Of a stretch of 16,268 nt of DNA, positions 7,227 through 14,417 are shown piece after piece. The stretch's first letter is position 1. Each line of letters begins with the position of its first letter. The position numbers and the translations under genes are program-made. Under the pieces are notes generated by a model, which was not told the DNA's origin, ran no database searches, and saw nothing but the letters and a program-made list of their open reading frames with translations. This stretch comes from Actinomycetes bacterium (GTDB lineage: Bacteria; Actinomycetota; Acidimicrobiia; Acidimicrobiales; RAAP-2), in assembly GCA_021795095.1 (NCBI GenBank), contig JAJYPU010000030.1:1-16268 (forward strand), in the 5' to 3' direction.

Positions 7227-7535
7227 GTGAGAAACCCCGAAGTGAATAGACGGTGTCTCTAGTCTGCCACAGACCATTGCGGCGCGAGTGTCAGCGGGAC
7301 GAAACGCGACCGAGTTCGTGCATCGTCGAACGATGTGAAGCTCGAGGTCAGCGCCGTGTTTCGGTTCGTCGCACCGCCGTGGCGTCGTGCATCGGTGGGG
7401 CGGGGACCAGCGACGGGTCAACTCGAGCGTGTGACGTCTCGCTCAACGTTGCGTGACGCCCGAGTGAGTACGATGGCCGAGATCACGGGGAGGTGGGGTA
7501 CGCGACGCGAAGGGGCCACGCGCACGAGGAGCGTA
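7227..7535. promoter_or_regulatory. Divergent intergenic region between SGNH 2 and ABC importer
   Basis: This 309-bp gap separates the start of the minus-strand run from the start of the plus-strand importer, so promoters for both should lie here. It contains a perfect inverted repeat at 7321-7335. Two GTGACG direct repeats occur within about 7431-7460. The importer SD (GAGGAG at 7526-7531) is at the right edge. I did not find a -35/-10 pair that I trust. In-frame starts for the permease at 7335, 7465 and 7473 fall inside the gap. Confidence 0.4.
7321..7335. promoter_or_regulatory. Candidate operator: perfect 6-3-6 inverted repeat
   Basis: CATCGT, then CGA, then ACGATG gives two perfectly complementary 6-base arms around a 3-base spacer. 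It sits about 95 bp upstream of the SGNH 2 start and about 200 bp upstream of the permease start. That places it where a dimeric regulator could control both directions. No regulator is assigned. The ArsR-family protein at 10494-10817 is the only HTH regulator encoded nearby, apart from the IS transposase. Confidence 0.3.
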
Positions 7536-8348
7536 GTGAACGGACCGTCGTCGTCAACGTCCGTCGCCGGGCGACCCTGGTCGTGGCGGCAGATCCCGAT
7601 TCGCTACCTCGGGGTCCTCGTGGGCTCACTTATCGCGTGGCAAGTGGTGGCGGTCAGTCACGTCTTTCCGAGTTTCGCGTTTCCGTCGCCGGCGAGCACT
7701 TGGGACTCGTTCCTCCAGACGTTGCACCACGGGTATCAGGGCTCGACGTTGCTCTCCGATCTGATGGTGAGCCTGGAACGGGTGTCGATTGCCTACGTGG
7801 GGGCCGTTGCGATTGGCGTGGTGCTCGGCTTCGCGATGACCCAGAGCCGCGCCGTATTCACCGTGGTCGATCCGTTTTTGCAGTTCCTTCGACCGATCCC
7901 GCCGCTCGCGTACATCCCGCTCTTCGTCGTGTGGTTCGGGATCGGCGAGATGCCCAAGGTGCTCTTGATCCTCGTCTCGACCGTTCCGGTGATTGTGATC
8001 AACACCATCAACGGCGTGCGCTCGACGCCCAACTACCGGATCGAACTGGCTCGAAACCTCGGCGCCAACCGACGCCAGATTCTCACGAGGGTCGTCTTCC
8101 CGTCGGCGCTGCCGGACATCTTCACAGGTATGAAGGTAGCCATCGGCGTGGCGTGGAGCACCCTCGTCGCGGCCGAGCTCATCGCGGCGAGCCGTGGGCT
8201 CGGCTGGTTGATCGAACAGGCGGGGACCGAGTTGCAGACGGGCATCGTGGTGACGGGGATCATTTTGATCGGCATTATGGGTTACCTCATGGACCTAGCC
8301 ATCCGCGTGCTTGAGCGCGTTGTCATCCCCTGGCGAGACTTCGTGTGA
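7536..8348 (+). CDS. NitT/TauT-type ABC transporter permease
   Basis: A 270-residue permease from GTG 7536, chosen because GAGGAG (7526-7531) lies four bases upstream and the resulting length is typical of TauC/SsuC proteins. ATG 7473 is the main alternative. The protein has about six membrane segments and the family signatures FPSPASTWDSF, FLRPIPPLAYIPLFVVWFG (117-135) and GEMPKVLLI. The cytoplasmic EAA loop that contacts the ATPase is at about 170-193 (ELARNLGANRRQILTRVVFP). Genes for a binding protein and an ATPase follow on the same strand. Relatives import taurine, alkanesulfonates, nitrate or thiamine precursors. Nothing here tells which. Confidence 0.9.
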   Translation: MNGPSSSTSVAGRPWSWRQIPIRYLGVLVGSLIAWQVVAVSHVFPSFAFPSPASTWDSFLQTLHHGYQGSTLLSDLMVSLERVSIAYVGAVAIGVVLGFAMTQSRAVFTVVDPFLQFLRPIPPLAYIPLFVVWFGIGEMPKVLLILVSTVPVIVINTINGVRSTPNYRIELARNLGANRRQILTRVVFPSALPDIFTGMKVAIGVAWSTLVAAELIAASRGLGWLIEQAGTELQTGIVVTGIILIGIMGYLMDLAIRVLERVVIPWRDFV

Positions 8349-8529
8349 GCGCGACGTGGACCGTGAAGCCGATCGAGCGGTGCGCGGACGTGGGATTTCT
8401 CATCCGTTGTCAACGCACGGACCACGCGGCGCCTGTAAGAATGCAGCAGGGCCTGTCAGCGCGTCCACCCGGTGCCAAGGGATTCGAGTGGACGAGTTGG
8501 CGGCGCGATGGAGATTCGAGGGAGGTCCA

Positions 8530-9573
8530 ATGCGAACGATTCGTCGAGTGACTGGTGTGGTGTCGTCTCTGGCGCTCGCCGCCGGCGTGGCGACGCCACT
8601 CGCGAGTGGACTGTTCACGGCAACGCCGAGTGCGGCGTCGGTGAACGCGGGCTCGATCGCGATCGGCTACGAGAACAACGGCGCAGACCCGTCGATCATC
8701 TCGGTGGCCAACAAGTACTTCCAGCGAGAGATGGGCCGCGACGTGCGCCTCAAGTTGTTCACGTCGGGACCCGCGGCGCTCACGTCGCTCGCGTCGGGCC
8801 AGCTCCCGTTCATGTGCGGGTTGGGCATGCCGCCGGTGATCGCGGCCATTTCTCAGGGCGTCCCGCTCCAGGTGGTGTTCAACCAGGAGCGCTACACCAA
8901 GGACGCGGGGCTTGTCGTGAAGACCTCGAGTGGCATTAAGACAGTGGCGGGACTCGCCGGCAAGAGTGTCGGACTCGTGATTGGTTCGCAGTCGTCCTTC
9001 GAGCTCGCTACCTACGCTCGCCAGGCGGGGCTCAAGCTGTCGTCGGTGCGCCTGGTGAACCTCACGCCGCCGGAACTGCAGAGTGCGTGGTCGACGGGGC
9101 GCATCGAGGCGGCGGTCGTTTGGGACCCGGTCTATGACTTCCTCGTTACCCACGGCGGGCGGGTACTGATGGATGACTCAAAACTTCCCGTGACCGCAAC
9201 GTCATTCAACATCTGTGTGGCGAACAAGTCCTTCGCGTCCAAACACCCGGCGGTAGCCAAGGCGTTCGTGAAGGCGCTCGGTGACGGCGTCAACTTCCTG
9301 ACGACGCACCGGTCGGCTGCGATGCGGGTCATGGCTAAGGCCGCGGGGATCTCCGTGGCGACCGCCAAGCTCGAAATCGCCGGGTACCAGATCTACTCAG
9401 TGGCCGACCAAGCGACTGCAGCGGTACTGGGCACCTCACCGGCGACCAGCGCGAAGTCGGGTACGGCTCAGTCGCTGCTCAACAACTGGAAGGCGCTGTA
9501 CAACGCGGGGACGATAACGGTCAAGCCACCCAAGTCGGCGGGCCCGTTCGTGAACCCGAGTTACGCGAAATAG
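8530..9573 (+). CDS. NitT/TauT-type ABC transporter substrate-binding protein
   Basis: A 347-residue secreted binding protein from ATG 8530, with GGAGG at 8521-8525. The signal peptide has MRTIRR, a hydrophobic core and a likely cleavage near PSAASVNAG. It has no cysteine, hence no lipobox, which is unusual for a binding protein of a single-membrane organism. The mature protein opens [13 protein letters not shown] and continues with [40 protein letters not shown] and [17 protein letters not shown] are typical of the TauA/SsuA/NMT1-like periplasmic fold. It lies 181 bp after the permease and 10 bp before the ATPase, so the three genes form one importer. The ligand is unknown. Confidence 0.9.
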   Translation: MRTIRRVTGVVSSLALAAGVATPLASGLFTATPSAASVNAGSIAIGYENNGADPSIISVANKYFQREMGRDVRLKLFTSGPAALTSLASGQLPFMCGLGMPPVIAAISQGVPLQVVFNQERYTKDAGLVVKTSSGIKTVAGLAGKSVGLVIGSQSSFELATYARQAGLKLSSVRLVNLTPPELQSAWSTGRIEAAVVWDPVYDFLVTHGGRVLMDDSKLPVTATSFNICVANKSFASKHPAVAKAFVKALGDGVNFLTTHRSAAMRVMAKAAGISVATAKLEIAGYQIYSVADQATAAVLGTSPATSAKSGTAQSLLNNWKALYNAGTITVKPPKSAGPFVNPSYAK

Positions 9574-9583
9574 GCGTGTTCGC

Positions 9584-10342
9584 TTGGTACTGCGCGTAGA
9601 CCAGGTTTCAAAGACCTTCGACAGCGACGACGCGAGGCGTTCGACGCACCAGGTGTTCGACGAGTTCTCCCTCGACATCGCCGACGGCGAGTTTGTGGCG
9701 GTGCTCGGTCCCTCGGGGTGCGGCAAGACGACACTGCTGCGCATGATCGCGGGCTTCGATCGTCCCGACGCCGGACGGGTCCTCTTCGACGGGAGCGAAG
9801 TCACGGGCCCCGCGAGCGATCGCGTCGTGGTCTTTCAACAGCCCGGGTTGTTCCCGTGGATGGACGTGCGCCACAACGTGGCCTTCGGACTGCAGCTGCG
9901 TCGCCGTCGCATCGATTGGCGGCCCGTGGACGAGATCTTGACGACGGTGGGGCTGAGCGAGTTCGCGGGTCACGCGCCTTATGAACTCTCGGGAGGAATG
10001 CAACAGCGGGTGGCGTTGGCCCGCTCACTGGTGATGCGTCCGAAGATGCTCCTGATGGACGAGCCCTTTGCCGCACTCGACGCGCACCTGCGCCACGCAA
10101 TGCAGATGTTCCTGCGCGAACTGTGGTCGGAGATTCGCACCACGGTGCTCTTCATCACCCACGACGTCGAAGAAGCAATCGTCCTCGCCGAACGCGTCGT
10201 CGTGCTCGGCTCGAACCCTGGCCGGATCCTGGGCGAGCTCGACGCGCGTGACGTGCACCCGAGCAGCGCCGACCTGTTGGACAACACCGACTACCGACGA
10301 CTCCGCCACCGCGCCATTGAGCTCCTCGGTGAGCTGCCCTAG
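9584..10342 (+). CDS. NitT/TauT-type ABC transporter ATP-binding protein
   Basis: A 252-residue ATPase with all nucleotide-binding motifs intact: Walker [10 protein letters not shown] (42-50), Q-loop QQPGLFPW with Gln86, signature LSGGMQQR (135-142), Walker B LLMDEP with Glu160, and the switch histidine in ITHDVEEA (His193). FAALDAHLR provides the D-loop. The family is TauB/SsuB-like. The start is TTG 9584, the first start after the upstream in-frame stop and 10 bp beyond the binding-protein stop. There is no strong SD, so expression may depend on translation of the gene before it. It powers uptake through the permease at 7536-8348. Confidence 0.92.
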   Translation: MVLRVDQVSKTFDSDDARRSTHQVFDEFSLDIADGEFVAVLGPSGCGKTTLLRMIAGFDRPDAGRVLFDGSEVTGPASDRVVVFQQPGLFPWMDVRHNVAFGLQLRRRRIDWRPVDEILTTVGLSEFAGHAPYELSGGMQQRVALARSLVMRPKMLLMDEPFAALDAHLRHAMQMFLRELWSEIRTTVLFITHDVEEAIVLAERVVVLGSNPGRILGELDARDVHPSSADLLDNTDYRRLRHRAIELLGELP

Positions 10343-10360
10343 GGACTTTCGCCCTGGTGC

Positions 10361-10381
10361 CGACGGGGTGGTCGCCCGTCG
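10361..10381 (+). terminator. Hairpin downstream of ABC ATPase gene
   Basis: CGACGGG (10361-10367) pairs perfectly with CCCGTCG (10375-10381) around a 7-base loop, 19 bp after the ATPase stop. No T tract follows, so it is at best a weak or factor-assisted terminator, or an mRNA-stabilising structure separating the importer from the regulator. Confidence 0.3.
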
Positions 10382-10399
10382 ATGCGACGTTCCATCGGC

Positions 10400-10420
10400 G
10401 GTGCACGGTGCACGGTGCAC
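10400..10420. repeat. Three tandem GGTGCAC units upstream of the ArsR-family gene
   Basis: Three exact head-to-tail copies of GGTGCAC cover 10400-10420. Each contains the palindrome GTGCAC, and the stretch 10401-10420 is palindromic at 18 of 20 positions. The array is about 75 bp upstream of the ArsR-family start, a reasonable place for an autoregulatory operator. Regulatory function is inferred from position only. Confidence 0.5.
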
Positions 10421-10493
10421 GCTCGCGAGGACGTGGCCGTCGTGACCGCACACTCGAGGTGGTGGAACTGGCCGTTGAGGTGATGGGTGGCTC

Positions 10494-10817
10494 GTGGCAC
10501 CCGTGACGGAACAGGACTGGCCCGCACTGGGTGAGGCCACCCTGGATACGCGCGGGGCGGTGGCGCTGGCCCGACTGCTCGGGGCGCTGGCCGATCCGAT
10601 TCGGCTGCGCCTGATCTCAATCCTCGCCGAACGTGGACCCACCTGCGCCTGTGACCTCGTCGGTCCACTCGAGCGCAGCCAGCCGACTATCTCGCACCAC
10701 ACGAAGGTCCTCGCCAACGTCGGACTCCTGCGTGGGACAAAAGACGGCCGTTCGATCTGGTGGAGCGCGGACCGCAACCGCTTGGCCATCGTCATTAAGG
10801 CCCTCGGGAACCCGTAA
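10494..10817 (+). CDS. ArsR/SmtB-family winged-helix regulator
   Basis: A 107-residue regulator from GTG 10494. The fold is clear: LARLLGALADPIRLRLISIL forms the first helices, SQPTISHHTKVLANVGLL (62-79) is the recognition helix and following turn, and GRSIWWSADR forms the wing. CACDL (Cys51, Cys53, Asp54) occupies the place of the ELCVCDL metal/arsenite-sensing motif of ArsR, and PTCACDLVGPLERSQPTISHH looks like actinobacterial ArsR. Known members repress operons and release DNA when thiolates bind arsenite or metals. No arsenic-resistance gene is present here. The neighbours are an ABC importer and a crotonase, so it may sense something else or act elsewhere. Confidence 0.88.
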   Translation: MAPVTEQDWPALGEATLDTRGAVALARLLGALADPIRLRLISILAERGPTCACDLVGPLERSQPTISHHTKVLANVGLLRGTKDGRSIWWSADRNRLAIVIKALGNP

Positions 10818-10881
10818 CGGGCTCGGCGATAGTCGGTCGAAAGGTGCGGCGGTAATCTGAAGACGATAAAGGCGGTGGGCC

Positions 10882-11664
10882 ATGGCTAGTGAGTTTCAGT
10901 ATGTGCTTGTGGAGCGGGAAGGACCGATAACCACCGTCTGGCTCAACCACCCCGATCGACTCAACGTGTTGTCGCGCCAGATGATGCTGGAGCTCACACA
11001 GGCCTTCGGTGACGTCGCCAGTAGCGACGCCGTCGGGGTCATCCTCGCCGCCAAGGGCCGACTCTTCAGTGCCGGCCACGACTTCGCGGAGATGGCGGAT
11101 GCGCCGCTCGCGGACGTCCGGTCACTCTTTGCCACGTGCACGACGATGATGACGGCTCTCCAGGCCATGCCCCAGCCCGTGGTCGCGCGCGTGCACTCCC
11201 TCGCCACGGGTGCCGGCTGTCAACTCGTGGCCTCGGCCGACTTGGCGGTGGCGGCCGAGGAGGCGACGTTCGCGACCCCCGGCGGCAAAGGGGGACTCTT
11301 TTGCACGACGCCGCTCGTGGCCGTCGCACGACTGATCGGACGTCGTCGGGCACTGGAGATGGGCATGAGTGGCGACGCGATCGACGCGCGCACAGCCGCG
11401 GCGTGGGGACTGGTCAACGAGGTCGTTGCGCTCAGTGACCTCGACCGCGCCACGGACGCGCTCGTGCGCCGTGTGACGCGTGGCAGCGTCGAGTCCAAGG
11501 CCATCGGCAAGCGGGCCTTCTACGCACAGATGGACCTCGCCCAGCCCGAGGCGTACGCGCTCGCCACGCAGGTGATGTCAGAGGGAGCGCTCATCGCCGA
11601 CGCCCAGGAGAGCATCGCCGCCTTCATCGAGAAGCGACCACCGCGGTGGCGCGAGCCGGTCTGA
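10882..11664 (+). CDS. Enoyl-CoA hydratase/isomerase (crotonase) family protein, ECHDC3-like
   Basis: A 260-residue crotonase-fold protein from ATG 10882. It has HPDRLNVLS, the first oxyanion-hole segment RLFSAGHDFAEM (60-71), and the second segment ATGAGCQLVASADLAVAAEE (108-127). ATFATPGGKGGLFCTTP follows, and the C-terminus ends IEKRPPRWREP. The position of the first catalytic glutamate is Gln114 (GCQL instead of GCEL), and the second (usually in a PE motif) is Gly in ATPGGKGG. Ordinary hydratase chemistry is therefore unlikely. The ATPG..GLFC.TP pattern resembles the ECHDC3 subgroup. It probably still binds an acyl-CoA. It follows the ArsR gene by 64 bp, with a weak GGCGG-type SD. Confidence 0.85.
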   Translation: MASEFQYVLVEREGPITTVWLNHPDRLNVLSRQMMLELTQAFGDVASSDAVGVILAAKGRLFSAGHDFAEMADAPLADVRSLFATCTTMMTALQAMPQPVVARVHSLATGAGCQLVASADLAVAAEEATFATPGGKGGLFCTTPLVAVARLIGRRRALEMGMSGDAIDARTAAAWGLVNEVVALSDLDRATDALVRRVTRGSVESKAIGKRAFYAQMDLAQPEAYALATQVMSEGALIADAQESIAAFIEKRPPRWREPV

Positions 11665-11708
11665 GCGCGAAGCGACCGCGGTTCGCGGCGTGGGCCGTCG
11701 ACGCCCGG

Positions 11709-12452
11709 TCAACCGATGCGCTGGAAGAGAGTCGTGACCCACGCCAATCGGTCGAGGACGAGCAGTATCCCGAGCACCCCGAGCACTGCCGCGCTCACGA
11801 TCGTGACGGCGCTTCCGTGACGCTTCAACCACGTCATCGGACGCTGCAACCGATCAAAGAAGACTGCCACGGCGAGAAACGGGGCTCCCAGTCCGAGCGA
11901 GTACACCGATAGCAAGATCGCGGCCGACCCGGAGTGTCCCTGCTGTGCGGAGAGGGCGAGGACCGAGGTGAGGATGGGGCCGACGCATGGTGTCCACCCG
12001 AAGGCGAACGCCGCGCCCGCCACGGGAGCCGCGAACGGTCCCAAGCGTGCGAGCTGGGGGTGGGGGCGCCACTCGCGATACATCGACGGTGCGCGCAGCA
12101 CCACCGTGCCCGCGAGGAAGAGCGCCATGGCCTCGATGAGGACGCCGGCGATTCTGGTCAGGAGCGCCTGTTGATGGATGACGGCGCGGCCGATGGCGCT
12201 TGCCGAGAGACCGAGGACGACGAAGACCGCGCCGAAGCCGACGATGAAGAGCAGGGTGTCTCGGGTGAGCCTCCCGACGCGGCGTCGGCGAGTCGCGACC
12301 ATGGCGGCGCGGTCGGTGTCGGCCGGCAGCGCCACGTCCAGCCCGCCGACGATTGCGAGGTACGCCGGGACGAGCGGGAGCACGCAGGGCGAGGCGAAAG
12401 AGGCGACGCCACCGGCGAAGGCGGTCGCGAGGCTGATGCCGGTGACGCCCAT
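11709..12452 (-). CDS. ccdA: CcdA-type membrane thiol-disulfide transporter
   Basis: A 247-residue protein with about six membrane segments, belonging to the DsbD-gamma/CcdA family. It carries electrons from cytoplasmic thioredoxin to extracellular thioredoxin-like partners. The two redox cysteines sit in the family motifs FASPCVLPLVPAYL (Cys23) and FGWTPCVGPIL (Cys156). The loop between helices 1 and 2 is Arg-rich (TRRRRVGRLTRD), consistent with a cytoplasmic location. It starts 3 bp after the stop of the TlpA-like gene, so the pair is one operon and the latter is its likely partner. No cytochrome c genes are visible, so a general role in reducing disulfides outside the membrane is as likely as cytochrome maturation. 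Confidence 0.9.
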   Translation of the reverse strand: MGVTGISLATAFAGGVASFASPCVLPLVPAYLAIVGGLDVALPADTDRAAMVATRRRRVGRLTRDTLLFIVGFGAVFVVLGLSASAIGRAVIHQQALLTRIAGVLIEAMALFLAGTVVLRAPSMYREWRPHPQLARLGPFAAPVAGAAFAFGWTPCVGPILTSVLALSAQQGHSGSAAILLSVYSLGLGAPFLAVAVFFDRLQRPMTWLKRHGSAVTIVSAAVLGVLGILLVLDRLAWVTTLFQRIG

Positions 12453-12455
12453 GGA

Positions 12456-13109
12456 TTAGAGGGGCGCTGATACGCCGTAGAGCGTCTTCAGCTGGGCCGC
12501 GAGCGAGGCCGCGTCGTAGCCCCCGATATGGGTTGTGATCAAGTTACCGTTGGCGTCGTAGAACGCGGTCATCGGCAGTGACGTGCTGCCGCCGAGACTC
12601 TGAAAGAGCCCGTCGCCTTGCGCGCCGCCGACGTCGCGCAGCACCGCGGTGGCGTCGCTGAAGAGGTGGTACTGGCTTGCGAACGATTGGCCGTTGCCGG
12701 TCTCGAGGGCGTTGACCTCCACGACGTTAATTTTCCCGCGCAACGCCACCGCGTCGTGGGCGAAGACGGGCAACTCCGAGGCGCACACCTGACACCACGA
12801 CGCGAAGAAGTTCACCACCGTGGGGCGGCCTTTCAGCGAGGTGAGGTCGACCTTGGGTCCTTTGCCCAACGCGGGAAGCGACCAGTTCGTCGCCGTCGTC
12901 CGGTAGCCAGCCGAAGAGGAGTGGCCCACGAACGCGAGCGTGATGGTCGCGACGAGCACGAGGGCGACGACGGCGCTGTAGATGATCCGCCGTCGCTGTC
13001 TACGTTGGCGTTGCGTGATGCGGCGCTTGCGCGCCGTGACGGGACGGCCCTTGGTGGTACTGGTGGGGGGCGCACCTTTCGGGTGGTGCGTGGGACGACT
13101 CTTGGACAC
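12456..13109 (-). CDS. TlpA/ResA-like membrane-anchored thioredoxin
   Basis: A 217-residue protein from GTG 13109. A GTG at 13205 would add 32 residues, but that stretch has weaker third-position GC bias and no clear SD. The N-terminus is very basic and cytoplasmic, followed by one membrane anchor (about 43-61). The thioredoxin domain follows, with KGRPTVVNFFASWCQVC, active-site cysteines 106 and 109, and the cis-proline in TSLPMTAF (Pro179). The CQVC dipeptide is unusual, since most relatives have P or G residues between the cysteines. It should face outside and exchange electrons with the CcdA-type protein encoded 3 bp downstream. The Cys-rich secreted SGNH proteins of this window are possible clients. 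Confidence 0.88.
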   Translation of the reverse strand: MSKSRPTHHPKGAPPTSTTKGRPVTARKRRITQRQRRQRRRIIYSAVVALVLVATITLAFVGHSSSAGYRTTATNWSLPALGKGPKVDLTSLKGRPTVVNFFASWCQVCASELPVFAHDAVALRGKINVVEVNALETGNGQSFASQYHLFSDATAVLRDVGGAQGDGLFQSLGGSTSLPMTAFYDANGNLITTHIGGYDAASLAAQLKTLYGVSAPL

Positions 13110-13395
13110 GGTGCTGGACCTCGGGGGGTAGTGGCGCGAACGTTCGCGTTGATCCGTTCGATGATGCCACGAGGTCGCACTGGTCACGGTTGTCGCATTG
13201 TGCACCTCGTTCGAGTGACTCCACGTCGGGACGCGGCTCAGGGTAACGGGGGTCGAAACGCCAGTCGCGACAACGAAATTCTGCGCGCGCGCCTGTTCAC
13301 CCCTTTTCCACGTGACAAGGTAGAGCGAAAGACCACTGTTTTCTAGATTGTTGGTGGAGATTCACTCGGACTTGGAAGCCGCCGAGTCGAGAGGT
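13110..13395. other. Intergenic gap between DMT transporter and TlpA-like gene
   Basis: No convincing gene was found in these 286 bp. The part from 13110 to 13205 is an in-frame extension of the TlpA-like ORF that I judged untranslated. A short alternating GC run (tgcgcgcgcgcc, near 13281-13292) is present. The segment 13330-13350 is A/T-richer and could belong to the promoter of the TlpA-CcdA operon, but no -35/-10 pair was clear. Confidence 0.4.
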
Positions 13396-14268
13396 CTAGA
13401 GGCGGTGGAGGGTGTTCGCGGTGTCGGGCACCGTTCGAGTCATGGAAACGACGCCCGCGGCAACGACGAGGAATGCGACCGACGCGACGGCGATCGTGGC
13501 CGGCGACGACACCAAACGTTCGCGATAGAGCACTACGCCGAGCAGGATTGACGCGAGGGGGTCGACGATGACGATGATGGGTTGGGAGATCTTCAATGGC
13601 CCCACGTGCAACGCCGCCTGTTCGGTGACCAGTCCTACACCGCCGCAGACGATCAGTGCGTATAGGGGCCAGGTGGTGAGCAAGAGCGAGACGCCGCCGC
13701 TCGCGAGCACGTCGGCGGTCGCCTTGATGAACGTGGCCTCGAGCGCCCAGATCAGCGCCGTCGCAGTGGCGTACGCGCCGGCCCGACGGGACGATGAGCC
13801 TACGCGCGCGAGCGCGGTGGCGATCACGACGAGCACGGCCACTACGACGCTCGGCCACAGCCAGTCTCGCGCCGTTGGCGTCCACGCGCTGGCGCGGGGG
13901 TCGGTGACCACGAGGAAGACAGCCAATGCGAGCGTGGTCACGACCGCCGACACCCACGCGACTCGTCGAAGCGACTGACGCAGCCACAGTCGCCGTATCA
14001 CGAGCGCGAGGACGAGCTCGCTCACGAGCAGTGGTTGGACCAGCGACAAGGGGCCGAAGTGCAGCGCGATGGCCTGGAAGACGAGCGACGCGCCCATGCC
14101 GAGCCAACCGAGCAGCCAGAGCGGGTGGCGAACTAGGTACCCGAGCAACGCCCAGCCACGTCGCGCCGGGTCGCCACTCACGCTCGCCGCGTGTTGGGTG
14201 GCGAGGGCGAACGCATTGGCTAACGCGGTCGCGACAGCGAAGACGACGGCGAGGCTACTGGACATCAC
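13396..14268 (-). CDS. DMT-superfamily membrane transporter (EamA/NIPA-like)
   Basis: A 290-residue integral membrane protein with nine or ten hydrophobic segments arranged in two similar halves. Features are VFAVATALANAFALATQHAA in the first helix, LHFGPLSLVQPLLVSELVLA in the third to fourth, and LHVGPLKISQPIIVIVDPLA as its counterpart in the second half. The near-duplication of LHFGPLSLVQP and LHVGPLKISQP, about 150 residues apart, shows the internal repeat typical of drug/metabolite transporters. These actinobacterial proteins are usually annotated only as DMT family. The substrate is unknown. The gene is transcribed away from the MFS exporter across a 110- to 150-bp gap, so the two may share a control region. 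Confidence 0.82.
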   Translation of the reverse strand: MMSSSLAVVFAVATALANAFALATQHAASVSGDPARRGWALLGYLVRHPLWLLGWLGMGASLVFQAIALHFGPLSLVQPLLVSELVLALVIRRLWLRQSLRRVAWVSAVVTTLALAVFLVVTDPRASAWTPTARDWLWPSVVVAVLVVIATALARVGSSSRRAGAYATATALIWALEATFIKATADVLASGGVSLLLTTWPLYALIVCGGVGLVTEQAALHVGPLKISQPIIVIVDPLASILLGVVLYRERLVSSPATIAVASVAFLVVAAGVVSMTRTVPDTANTLHRL

Positions 14269-14417
14269 CTATCGCCGCGACGGCAAGCACCGCACGGGGC
14301 GACGCGACGAATGGTTCACCACATCAATGTACGGCCGATGAGTCGGGAGTGGTGACTTTGGTCCCTGGGTAGGTTGCGATGGCGTGGCTAGCCTCCGGGC
14401 AGCAGGGGAGGTTGCGC

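Noticed and set aside
8407..8442. Possible promoter TTGTCA and TAAGAAT upstream of the binding-protein gene
   Set aside because: The spacing between the boxes is about 23 bp, too long for a standard promoter.
8345..8551. 68-codon frame starting at a GTG overlapping the permease stop and running into the binding-protein start
   Set aside because: It has no recognisable family, its third-position GC is lower than in neighbouring genes, there is no good SD, and it overlaps a confident start. Probably a chance frame in GC-rich DNA.
11666..11687. Inverted repeat CGCGAA/TTCGCG between the convergent crotonase and CcdA genes
   Set aside because: A 6-bp stem with a 10-base loop and no T tract. Such repeats are expected by chance in DNA this GC-rich.
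13281..13292. Alternating GC run
   Set aside because: Too short to claim Z-DNA or a regulatory role.
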